DNA of 64,000 nt, from contig CAVIJJ010000002.1 of NCBI GenBank assembly GCA_963643205.1, forward strand, positions 52,417 to 116,416, written 5' to 3'. A program made the translations under genes and the position numbers. The notes beneath the pieces were generated by a model, which was not told the origin of the DNA, made no database searches, and saw nothing but the letters and a program-made list of their open reading frames with translations. Below, one piece after another: positions 51,493 to 59,266 of this stretch (positions are counted from its first letter, which is position 1; each line of letters opens with the position of its first letter). Source of the DNA: Phil1 sp963643205. Its GTDB lineage: Bacteria; Bacillota; Clostridia; Christensenellales; CAG-138.

Positions 51493-51506
51493 AAGGGGTG
51501 GCATGA

Positions 51507-54266
51507 ATGGCAAAAGCAAAGGTAATGGATTCTGCCAGGGAGCTTGAAGCCCGGGCTAAGCAGCTTTTTGAGCGGGTAAAGGGCATGAACGCAGAAATAG
51601 ATGCAACGCTCAGCGAGATGCGCCGGTATGAAGACAAGCTGAAGGAAAAGGAAAAAATAGCCGAGAAGGAGCGCCAGGAAGCGCTTAGGATAGAGCGGCT
51701 TAAGGAACTGGCAAACAGCGTGGATTCCGGCGCTTATCATAGCGATGAGCCGGAGCTGAGCGCGCAGATGGAAAAGCCCAAGGCCGAGGAGAGCGCCAAG
51801 GCGGCTGAGAACGCCAAGGCTGAAGAAAGCGCAAAGGCCGAGGGAAGCGCGCCTGTAAAGGAAGCGCAGAAGCCGGCTGAAAAGAAGGAAGCTGAGCAGG
51901 CTAAGGAAGAGCCTAAAAAGACGGAAGCACCTAAGATAGAAGCGGAAGAGACTAAAAAAGAAGAAAAGCCAAGCGAGGAAACAACACCCGTGCAGCAGAA
52001 AAATCAGGTCAAAACCCAGCAGAAGTCAAACGAAAGCGCGAAGCAGCAGAGCGGCTATCAGCCGCGCGCCATATCGCAGGGCACCAACAGCCGCGGAAAC
52101 GACAGAAACCAGCAGCGTACGGACAGGCCGCAAAGAACCGACAGGCCGCGTTCGGACAGGCAGGATAACGCGTCTAAGCCCCAGCAGAAGGGTGACGACA
52201 GGTTTGCCGGCAGGCAGCAGCGCCAGGATAAGGACGCCGCAAGGCCTCAGCAGGGGCAGCGGCGTGAGCGCGCCGCCATGCAGCCTGCCTCCGATATGAT
52301 ACAGCCTCAGCCGGCCGGGCGTGAGCGCGGCTACGAGGCCAACAAGAAGGCGCCTGTTAAGGCAAACAGGGAAGATGATCGCAGAAAGAACAAGAAGACA
52401 TTGTTAAAGGAGGCAGCGCCCTCGATGAACGCATGGGATGATGACGGCGGCTTTGGCGGCAGGAAGAAGAAAAAGCAGGCAGCGCCCGCGCCGAAGCCGG
52501 AGCCGGTAAAAATAGAAAAGGCTGTTATAACCAGCGAAACCATAACCGTTAAGGAGCTTAGCGAAAAGATAGGCAAGCCCGTGGCGGAGATAATCAAAAA
52601 GCTGTTTATACTGGGCATAATGGCAACCATAAATCAGGAAATAGATTTTGATACCTGCTCCCTGATAGCCTCCGATTACGATATAGAGCTTGAGCAGAAC
52701 ATAGCTAAGAGCTATGAGGATGTGCTGCTTGAGGGCGTGGACGAGGACAAGGACGAGAATCTTGAAACCCGTCCTCCCGTTGTTACCATAATGGGCCATG
52801 TTGACCACGGTAAAACCAGCCTGCTCGATGCCATACGACACAGCAGCATTACCGAAGGCGAAGCCGGCGGCATAACCCAGCACATAGGCGCGTATACTGT
52901 AACCTGCAACGGCAGGCAGATAACATTTATAGATACTCCGGGTCACGAGGCGTTCACGGCAATGCGTGCGCGCGGTGCCCAGGTAACGGATATAGTAATA
53001 TTGGTAGTCGCTGCGGATGACGGCATTATGCCCCAGACCGTTGAGGCCATAAACCATTCTAAGGCTGCCGGCGTGCCCATAATAGTTGCCATAAACAAAA
53101 TGGACAAGCCCGCCGCGAATCCGGACAGGGTAAAGCAGCAGCTTACCGAATATGGCCTTGTAAGCGAGGAATGGGGCGGCGATACAATATGCGTTCCCGT
53201 TTCCGCGAAAACAAAAGATGGTCTTGATAACCTGCTTGAAATGGTTCTGCTGCAGGCGGACGTGCTTGAGCTTAAGGCTAACCCGAACCGCATGGCAAAG
53301 GGCGTTATAATCGAGGCGGAGCTTGATAAGGGCCGCGGTCCGATAGCCACCGTGCTTGTGCAGAACGGTACGCTTAAGGTTGGCGATCCCATAGTCGCCG
53401 GCATGGCGTACGGTCGTGTCCGCGCGATGATGGACGATAAGGGCAGGCGCGTTTCCAAGGCCGGCCCCAGCACCCCTGTTGAGGTGCTTGGCTTTAACGA
53501 GGTACCCAGCGCGGGCGATATGCTCAACGCCGCCGAAATAGATAAGCTTTCCCGCCAGGTTGCAGAGGAAAGGCGCGATAAGCTTAAGGCGGAGCAGCTG
53601 AAGAGCGTTCAGAAGGTATCTTTGGATGATCTGTTCAACCAGATAGCCGAAGGCCAGATGAAAGACCTGAACATAATAATAAAGGCGGACGTTCAGGGCA
53701 GCGTGGAGGCCGTAAAGCAGGCGCTTGAAAAGCTTTCAAACGATGAGGTACGCGTAAGGTGCATACATGGTGCCGTCGGTGCCATAACGGACTCGGATGT
53801 AATATTCGCCTCCGCGTCAAACGCAATAGTCATCGGCTTCAATGTGCGCCCCAATACAAGCGCGAGGACTTTGGCCGAAAAGGAAAACGTGGATATAAGG
53901 CTTTACCGCATAATCTATAACGCGATAGAGGATATTCAGAACGCTATGAAGGGCCTGTTCAAACCTGTGTTCAAAGAAGTTGAGCTTGGCCGTATAAGCG
54001 TCAGAAACACGTTCAAGGTAAGCGGCGTAGGCACCATCGCCGGCGCATATGTGCAGGACGGCAAGGTGAGCCGCAATGCTCAGGTGCGTGTTGTGCGCGA
54101 CGGTATAGTTGTGCACGAGGGCAAGATATCCTCCCTTAAGCGCTTTAAGGACGATGTTAAGGAGGTTGCCTCCGGTTACGAGTGCGGCATAGGCATAGAA
54201 AACTTTAACGATATCCATGAAGGCGATACCATCGAGGCCTTTGTTATGGAAGAGGTTAAGCGCTGA
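51507..54266 (+). CDS. infB: Translation initiation factor IF-2
   Basis: IF-2 brings initiator tRNA to the 30S subunit. The 919-aa protein has a long N-terminal charged region, rich in Lys, Glu, Ala, Gln and Arg (about 1-300), with a coiled-coil start and repeats of A-K-A-E-E-S-type. Next come the IF2N domain (EKAVITSETITVKELSEKIG), the GTPase (VTIMGHVDHGKTSLLDAIR, DTPGHEAFTAMRARG, NKMDK) and the C-terminal domains ending with GYECGIGIENFNDIHEGD. Fourth gene after nusA in the run. Confidence 0.97.
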   Translation: MAKAKVMDSARELEARAKQLFERVKGMNAEIDATLSEMRRYEDKLKEKEKIAEKERQEALRIERLKELANSVDSGAYHSDEPELSAQMEKPKAEESAKAAENAKAEESAKAEGSAPVKEAQKPAEKKEAEQAKEEPKKTEAPKIEAEETKKEEKPSEETTPVQQKNQVKTQQKSNESAKQQSGYQPRAISQGTNSRGNDRNQQRTDRPQRTDRPRSDRQDNASKPQQKGDDRFAGRQQRQDKDAARPQQGQRRERAAMQPASDMIQPQPAGRERGYEANKKAPVKANREDDRRKNKKTLLKEAAPSMNAWDDDGGFGGRKKKKQAAPAPKPEPVKIEKAVITSETITVKELSEKIGKPVAEIIKKLFILGIMATINQEIDFDTCSLIASDYDIELEQNIAKSYEDVLLEGVDEDKDENLETRPPVVTIMGHVDHGKTSLLDAIRHSSITEGEAGGITQHIGAYTVTCNGRQITFIDTPGHEAFTAMRARGAQVTDIVILVVAADDGIMPQTVEAINHSKAAGVPIIVAINKMDKPAANPDRVKQQLTEYGLVSEEWGGDTICVPVSAKTKDGLDNLLEMVLLQADVLELKANPNRMAKGVIIEAELDKGRGPIATVLVQNGTLKVGDPIVAGMAYGRVRAMMDDKGRRVSKAGPSTPVEVLGFNEVPSAGDMLNAAEIDKLSRQVAEERRDKLKAEQLKSVQKVSLDDLFNQIAEGQMKDLNIIIKADVQGSVEAVKQALEKLSNDEVRVRCIHGAVGAITDSDVIFASASNAIVIGFNVRPNTSARTLAEKENVDIRLYRIIYNAIEDIQNAMKGLFKPVFKEVELGRISVRNTFKVSGVGTIAGAYVQDGKVSRNAQVRVVRDGIVVHEGKISSLKRFKDDVKEVASGYECGIGIENFNDIHEGDTIEAFVMEEVKR

Positions 54267-54296
54267 TAAAGCGAAAAACGAATAAACGGAAAGGAA

Positions 54297-54333
54297 AGCG
54301 GCCTTGCAGCCAATAAAGCTAAGGGCCGCTTCT
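54297..54333 (+). terminator. Hairpin between infB and rbfA, possible partial terminator
   Basis: AAGCGGCC (54297-54304) pairs with GGCCGCTT (54324-54331), then CTTAAAACA. It is the only sizeable structure in the 76-nt gap. The T tract is short, so it may be a processing or attenuation site. The rbfA ATG follows 11 nt later with no Shine-Dalgarno sequence. Confidence 0.5.
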
Positions 54334-54342
54334 TAAAACAAA

Positions 54343-54708
54343 ATGCCAAATATAAGATACGACAGGATAAATGAAGAGGTTAAAAAGACCGTAAGCGAAA
54401 TAGTGCGTGAAATGAAGGATCCGCGTATATCGCCCATGACCACAATATCCTCCGCCGAGGTAACAAACGATCAGAAGCTCGCGAAGATAAAGGTAAGCGT
54501 ATACGATAAGGATGATTCCGTGCGCACGGCAACGGTTGAGGCGTTAAACCGCGCCGCGGGCTTTATAAGGCATGAACTTGGGCAGAGAATGGACCTTAGG
54601 GCATTGCCTCAGCTTAAATTTACGCTTGATACCTCAATAGAGTACAGCGCGCATATAGCCCAAATTATAGAAAGCCTGCACAGCGGCGATAAAAAGTCAG
54701 AGGAATAA
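54343..54708 (+). CDS. rbfA: 30S ribosome-binding factor A
   Basis: RbfA helps late 16S rRNA processing and cold adaptation. The 121-aa KH-like protein begins MPNIRYDRINEEVKKTVSEI, then REMKDPRISPMTTISSAEVT and FIRHELGQRMDLRALPQLKF. Its ATG has no recognisable Shine-Dalgarno sequence. The next gene starts 1 nt after its stop. Confidence 0.95.
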   Translation: MPNIRYDRINEEVKKTVSEIVREMKDPRISPMTTISSAEVTNDQKLAKIKVSVYDKDDSVRTATVEALNRAAGFIRHELGQRMDLRALPQLKFTLDTSIEYSAHIAQIIESLHSGDKKSEE

Positions 54709-54709
54709 A

Positions 54710-55687
54710 ATGAGCGCCGGTACTGAAGAAAACCTCGCGCTTGATCAAATCGCGCGCCTTATAGCCGAAAACGACGATTTTACGCTTATAATGCATGTCT
54801 CTCCCGATGGGGATACAATAGGCTCAGCCTGCGCGTTAAGGCTTGCGCTTATAAAGCTCGGCAAGTCCGTGCAGGCCGTATGCGATGGCACAGTGCCCCA
54901 TATATACCGCTTTTTAAGCGGGGCGGACAGCGTAATAATGCCGGAGCAGGCGCGCTTTACAAAGGCGGCGATAGCCGTTGACTGCGCTGACGTTGGCCGG
55001 CTTGGCTCGGCGGGCGATATATTTTCAAACGCCGAATGCACGGCGTGCATAGATCATCACGGTACAAACCCCAAATTTGCGATGTATAATGCCGTTGTGC
55101 CTCAGGCGGCGGCCGCGGCGGAAATAATGAAAAGGCTGATAGAAAGGCTGAATGTTGATTTCAGCGCGGATATCGCAACCTGCCTTTTTTGCGGCCTTGT
55201 AACGGATACGGGAAATTTCGCCTATTCGAACACAACGCCCGATACGCTTTTCGCGGCGGGGGAACTGCTTAAGCTTGGCGCGGATAACGCCCTTGTGAAC
55301 AGAGCCGTATACCGTTCCGCACCCATATCAAAGCGCAGAATGCTCGGATGGGGCCTTGTTAAGGCGGAGTATATACACGGCGGCAAACTGGCCGTGTGCA
55401 TGCTTACAAAGGCGGATTTTGCCAAATTCAGCGCCCATGATGAGGACTGTGAAGGATTGATAGATAACCTGCGCGATGTTGAAAACGTTGAAATAGCCAT
55501 GATGATGCGCGAAAAGGAGCCCGGCGTATATAAAGTAAGCCTGAGGGCAAAGGAATACGCTAACGTTTGCGCCGTTGCCGAGCGTTACGGCGGCGGAGGG
55601 CACAGGCTTGCGGCGGGCTGCACCGTAAGCGGGGATATGGACGCGCTGAAGGAAGAGCTTATAGGGGCCTTGATACAGGCATTGTAA
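54710..55687 (+). CDS. nrnA: DHH-family oligoribonuclease/pAp phosphatase NrnA
   Basis: NrnA degrades 2-5 nt oligoribonucleotides and dephosphorylates pAp. The 325-aa protein has LIMHVSPDGDTIGSACALRL, AVDCADVGRLG, the DHH motif CIDHHGTN, GLVTDTGNFAYSNTTP, and the DHHA1 end RYGGGGHRLAAGCTVSG. The gene lies between rbfA and truB, as in many Firmicutes. Confidence 0.94.
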   Translation: MSAGTEENLALDQIARLIAENDDFTLIMHVSPDGDTIGSACALRLALIKLGKSVQAVCDGTVPHIYRFLSGADSVIMPEQARFTKAAIAVDCADVGRLGSAGDIFSNAECTACIDHHGTNPKFAMYNAVVPQAAAAAEIMKRLIERLNVDFSADIATCLFCGLVTDTGNFAYSNTTPDTLFAAGELLKLGADNALVNRAVYRSAPISKRRMLGWGLVKAEYIHGGKLAVCMLTKADFAKFSAHDEDCEGLIDNLRDVENVEIAMMMREKEPGVYKVSLRAKEYANVCAVAERYGGGGHRLAAGCTVSGDMDALKEELIGALIQAL

Positions 55688-55699
55688 TATACAGCTGAA

Positions 55700-56608
55700 A
55701 TGACAGAAGGTATCGTAAACATATTAAAGCCACCCGGAATGACATCCAGCGATGCTGTGGCGGACGTAAGGCATATATTCAAAATTAAGCGCGTTGGGCA
55801 TACCGGAACGCTTGATCCGGGCGCGGCGGGCGTTTTGCCCGTGTGCATCGGCAGGGCCACGCGCCTTTTTGACATATTGGTTGATAAGCAAAAGGAATAT
55901 ATAGCCGAGGTAACGTTCGGCATTGCAACGGACACGCAGGATGCTTACGGACGAATTGTCGAAACCGATTCAAAAATAATCACGGCCGGCGAGCTTAACG
56001 CGGCACTTAAAGGATTTCTGGGCCAAATAGAGCAAACAGCGCCTATGTACAGCGCCGTAAGCATAGACGGCAAGCGTCTTTATCAGCTGGCGAGAGAGGG
56101 CGCCGAAGCCGTTGAAATAAAGCGCAGCGCGTTTATAAAAAGCATAGACCTTATTTCTCAAACCGGGGATAATCGCTTTCTTGTACGCGTTGAGTGCTCA
56201 AGGGGGACCTATGTAAGAACGCTCTGCGCGGATATAGGAAAAAGCCTTGGCACATGCGCGTATATGAGCTTTCTTCTGCGCACGCGGAGCGGAGATTTTT
56301 CCGTGGACGAGGCGTACTCAATCGCGGAGCTTAGGCAAATGAAGGAAGAAGGCCGGCTTGACGAGGCTGTAATAAGCATAGAGCGGGCGCTTGAAGGGCT
56401 TGTAGACCCTCTTAAACTTAAAGACTTAAGCGAAAAGCAGGATAAACTTATCCGAAACGGAGCGGAGATTTTTCCGCGTGAATTGGATGGGCGCAATGAC
56501 GAACGCCTTGTCATGCTTTATGTTGAGGACGAATTCCTTGGCATTGGCCAAACGGGAGAGGGCGGAAGCGTGCATATCAAAATTAACCTTACGGAGGCCG
56601 GCGCATGA
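55700..56608 (+). CDS. truB: tRNA pseudouridine-55 synthase
   Basis: TruB makes pseudouridine 55 in the tRNA T-loop. The 302-aa protein has GIVNILKPPGMTSSDAVADV and the catalytic Asp in GHTGTLDPGAAGVLPVCIGR. MYSAVSIDGKRLYQLAREG and ECSRGTYVRTLCADIG follow. It overlaps ribF by 4 nt. Confidence 0.96.
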   Translation: MTEGIVNILKPPGMTSSDAVADVRHIFKIKRVGHTGTLDPGAAGVLPVCIGRATRLFDILVDKQKEYIAEVTFGIATDTQDAYGRIVETDSKIITAGELNAALKGFLGQIEQTAPMYSAVSIDGKRLYQLAREGAEAVEIKRSAFIKSIDLISQTGDNRFLVRVECSRGTYVRTLCADIGKSLGTCAYMSFLLRTRSGDFSVDEAYSIAELRQMKEEGRLDEAVISIERALEGLVDPLKLKDLSEKQDKLIRNGAEIFPRELDGRNDERLVMLYVEDEFLGIGQTGEGGSVHIKINLTEAGA

Positions 56609-57480
56609 AAAGAGCGATAGCTTTGGGTACCTTTGACGGCGTGCATATAGGCCATCGCGCCATAATAGGCACCGCGGTAAAAAACGCGCAGGCGCTTCAA
56701 ATGGAGCCTATGATATATACGTTTACCGCGCATCCAATGGCTCTTTTCGGCAAGCAGCCGCCGCTTTTGATGACGCAGTCGGAGCGCATGGCAACGCTTT
56801 CCTCTATGGGCTGCGCGCTCTGCGCGGACGAATTCAGCAGGGAATACGCCTCAACCGAACCGGAGCTTTTTATAAAAATGCTTATCGAGCGCTTTGATAT
56901 GGGCTGTGCCGTAGCCGGATTTAATTACACGTTCGGCAGGCGTGGCGAGGGCAGCGTGGATACGCTTAAAGAACTCGGGGAGAAGTATGGCTTCAGGGTT
57001 GAAATAGTTCCTCCGGTAATGTATAAAGATGAGGCTGTTTCAAGCACGCGCATACGTGCCTGCCTTGAAAACGGGAACGTTCTGGACGCGGGAAAGATGC
57101 TCTCAAATCCTTATTCAATTACGGGCCCCGTGGAGAAAAACCGCGGCATAGGGCGCACGCTTGATTACCCGACGGCGAATATTTCCGGCTGGGAGGACAG
57201 GGCGGTTCCTTTGGCGGGAGTTTACGCCACAAGGGCGGTTCTTAACGGCACCGGTTATCCCGCGGTTACGAATATAGGCCGCAACCCCACCGTAAACGGG
57301 GAGCACACAACAATAGAAACGCACATATTGGGCTTTAACGCGGATATATACGGAAAAGAGCTGAAGGTGGAATTCGTTGAGCGGATACGCGGCGAAATAC
57401 GCTTTCCGGACGTGCACGCCCTGGCGCTTCAAATGAAGGCAGACGGCGAAAAAGCCGCCGATATTCTAAAAAACAGCTGA
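56605..57480 (+). CDS. ribF: Bifunctional riboflavin kinase/FAD synthetase
   Basis: RibF converts riboflavin to FMN and FAD. The 291-aa protein has the adenylyltransferase motif ALGTFDGVHIGHRAIIG and, at the C-terminal half, the kinase motif RGIGRTLDYPTANISG, GVYATRAVLNGTGYPAVTNI and RNPTVNGEHTTIETHILGF. It overlaps truB by 4 nt and closes the rimP run. Confidence 0.96.
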   Translation: MKRAIALGTFDGVHIGHRAIIGTAVKNAQALQMEPMIYTFTAHPMALFGKQPPLLMTQSERMATLSSMGCALCADEFSREYASTEPELFIKMLIERFDMGCAVAGFNYTFGRRGEGSVDTLKELGEKYGFRVEIVPPVMYKDEAVSSTRIRACLENGNVLDAGKMLSNPYSITGPVEKNRGIGRTLDYPTANISGWEDRAVPLAGVYATRAVLNGTGYPAVTNIGRNPTVNGEHTTIETHILGFNADIYGKELKVEFVERIRGEIRFPDVHALALQMKADGEKAADILKNS

Positions 57481-57487
57481 TATGCCG

Positions 57488-57516
57488 TTTACACGCGGCA
57501 AAAAGTATGGTATACT
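57488..57516 (+). promoter_or_regulatory. Sigma-A promoter of rpsO
   Basis: TTTACA (57488-57493) and TATACT (57511-57516) are separated by 17 nt, right after the ribF stop codon. Confidence 0.7.
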
Positions 57517-57522
57517 TCTTCA

Positions 57523-57600
57523 GTCAGAACCGGCTGCTGTGTTTAACGACGACTCCGACGTTTTACTCGGCGCTGGGCGATATAATTATTAGGAGGAAAA
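57523..57600 (+). promoter_or_regulatory. rpsO 5' leader, candidate S15 autoregulatory element
   Basis: An 80-nt leader lies between the promoter and the ribosome binding site (AGGAGG) of rpsO and contains GC-rich short complementary segments. Such leaders bind S15 in many bacteria. I did not derive a single convincing fold, so this is a positional suggestion. Confidence 0.3.
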
Positions 57601-57605
57601 ACAAA

Positions 57606-57863
57606 ATGGCAACCAAACAGGAAATCATCGCAAAGTTCCAGCTTCATGAGGGCGACACCGGCTCACCCGAGGTGCAGATAGCTCTGCTTACCGATCGCAT
57701 CAACCACCTCAACGAGCATCTTAAAGAGCACAAGAAGGACCATCACTCCCGTCGCGGCCTTCTTAAGATGGTCGGTCAGCGCCGCGGTCTGCTTAACTAC
57801 CTCAAGGAAACCGATATAGAGCGCTATCGTGCCGTTCTCGCCGAGCTGAATCTGAGGAAATAA
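57606..57863 (+). CDS. rpsO: 30S ribosomal protein S15
   Basis: The start at 57606 (AGGAGG upstream) gives 85 aa. S15 binds 16S rRNA early in assembly. It contains LHEGDTGSPEVQIALLTDRI, NHLNEHLKEHKKDHHSRRGL and GQRRGLLNYLKETDIERYRA. A 33-residue in-frame upstream extension falls in the leader and is discounted. Confidence 0.97.
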   Translation: MATKQEIIAKFQLHEGDTGSPEVQIALLTDRINHLNEHLKEHKKDHHSRRGLLKMVGQRRGLLNYLKETDIERYRAVLAELNLRK

Positions 57864-57894
57864 GTAACACAAAGACGCTTAGGAGGTTAAAAAT

Positions 57895-58137
57895 ATGGGA
57901 ACTCTACACATAATTCTTAGCATAGTGCTTATACTCGCCTCCGCCGCGCTTGTGGTTTCGGTATTGATGCAAAAGAGCAAGAGCAGCGGCCTCGGCAGCG
58001 CGTTCGGCAGCGACACCGCCTCTTTCAACACCGCTCGCAACAGGGCGGCCAGCAAGGAAGCGAAGCTGCAGAAGATTACGGTTGCTTTGGGCATTTTCAT
58101 CGCCGTGGTCACCATTGCGATGATGTTCGTAAAGTAA
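57895..58137 (+). CDS. secG: Preprotein translocase subunit SecG
   Basis: SecG is the small third subunit of the SecYEG channel. The 80-aa protein has two helices (about 3-23 and 57-78) joined by the family loop MQKSKSSGLGSAFGSDTASF. AGGAGG precedes the ATG. With secA at the left edge of the window this makes two Sec genes here. A terminator follows. Confidence 0.94.
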   Translation: MGTLHIILSIVLILASAALVVSVLMQKSKSSGLGSAFGSDTASFNTARNRAASKEAKLQKITVALGIFIAVVTIAMMFVK

Positions 58138-58156
58138 TCTCAGATCAAGAAGCGAT

Positions 58157-58188
58157 GGGGACGCGCCGTGTAAGCGCGTTCCCTTTTT
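58157..58188 (+). terminator. Terminator of secG
   Basis: GGGGACGCGC (58157-58166) pairs with GCGCGTTCCC (58174-58183, one wobble), followed by TTTTT. Confidence 0.88.
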
Positions 58189-58217
58189 AAAACCTAATTG
58201 TAAAGGGGGTGCCGGAA

Positions 58218-58682
58218 ATGCCCATAAAGAAAGGCACAAGGCAGGTGGCTGAAAACCGCCGCGCCAGGCACGATTATTTTATAGAGGACACGTATGAGTG
58301 CGGCATCGCTCTCGTGGGTACGGAGGTTAAAAGCGTACGCGCGGGCAAGGTAAACCTTAAGGATAGCTACGCTCAGGTAAAAAACGGCGAAATGCTGCTG
58401 ATAGGCATGCATATAAGCCCCTACGAACAGGGCAACATATTTAATAAAGACCCCTTCCGCACGCGCAAGCTGCTGCTGCATAAGCGGGAAATACATAAAC
58501 TGCAGTCCCTTTCACAAACCGACGGATACAGCCTTATACCCACCCGCCTTTATATACGCGATGGCCTTGTAAAGGTTGAGCTTGCGGTTGCCAAGGGCAA
58601 AAAGCTTTACGATAAGCGCCATACCATGGCGGAGCGTGATGCTAAGCGCGATATGGATCGCCGCATGAAAAGCGTTGATTGA
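58218..58682 (+). CDS. smpB: SsrA-binding protein SmpB
   Basis: SmpB delivers tmRNA to stalled ribosomes. The start at 58218 (AAGGGGG upstream) gives 154 aa; GTG 58209 would add three residues. Family motifs are RHDYFIEDTYECGIALVGTE, VKSVRAGKVNLKDSYAQVKN and KVELAVAKGKKLYDKR, with a basic C-terminal tail. It lies directly upstream of the tmRNA gene, the classic pairing. Confidence 0.96.
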   Translation: MPIKKGTRQVAENRRARHDYFIEDTYECGIALVGTEVKSVRAGKVNLKDSYAQVKNGEMLLIGMHISPYEQGNIFNKDPFRTRKLLLHKREIHKLQSLSQTDGYSLIPTRLYIRDGLVKVELAVAKGKKLYDKRHTMAERDAKRDMDRRMKSVD

Positions 58683-58703
58683 CGCGAAAAAATATAGTAT
58701 AAT
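58675..58703 (+). promoter_or_regulatory. Sigma-A promoter of ssrA
   Basis: TTGATT (58675-58680, inside the smpB end) and TATAAT (58698-58703) are separated by 17 nt, about 33 nt upstream of the mature tmRNA 5' end. Confidence 0.65.
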
Positions 58704-58735
58704 GTAATCCCTTGAAAGAGGGAAGCACTTATCTT

Positions 58736-59088
58736 GGGGCCGTAAATGGTTTCGACGGGGATCACGGGGGCCGGATAAGCGAGCCGAAGCCCCGCGCTTC
58801 GTAAAAAGCGGGAAATTAAAAATTAACTGACGAAGCTAATTTTGTTCCTGTCGCTGCTTAAGCAGTGACCGTCCGCCCTTAGGTTCCCACGCCTAAGGAT
58901 ACGGGCGTCATTAATGTGGGGAACCAACCTGCGTAAGCTTTGCCGCAGGCGGGATATATGAAGCTACCGCAAGCGTTGACCCTGCCGCCGGGGGCTCCGC
59001 AGAGGGAAATATAAATCAGCGGCTACGCTCGTAGAAAATCTTGCTGATGGGTTTTCGGACAGGAGTTCGACTCTCCTCGGCTCCACCA
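58736..59088 (+). ncRNA. ssrA: Transfer-messenger RNA (tmRNA)
   Basis: The 5' end GGGGCCGTAAATGGTTTCGA and the 3' end GGAGTTCGACTCTCCTCGGC followed by TCCACCA form the alanyl tRNA-like domain; the CCA is encoded. The length is 353 nt. The tag frame ends GTC GCT GCT TAA (58850-58861). The most likely tag is DEANFVPVAA, if the resume codon is GAC at 58829. It ends in AA as usual, but VPVAA replaces the common ALAA. The gene follows smpB. Confidence 0.96.
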
Positions 59089-59097
59089 ACGCAAAAC

Positions 59098-59142
59098 AAT
59101 CCGAACCTTAGACCGATTGGTCATGGGTTCGGATTTCTTTTT
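59098..59142 (+). terminator. Terminator of ssrA
   Basis: AATCCGAACC (59098-59107) pairs with GGTTCGGATT (59126-59135), followed by TCTTTTT. Confidence 0.88.
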
Positions 59143-59266
59143 ATAACTTTATCGGATGACATACAAAATATACTGTGCTATACTGAAAATCCGCGCCGGA
59201 AATTGCTTTGTGCTTCAGCGCGGAATTCAGCGCACATAAGTGATAAACAATCAGGGAGAATATGAC

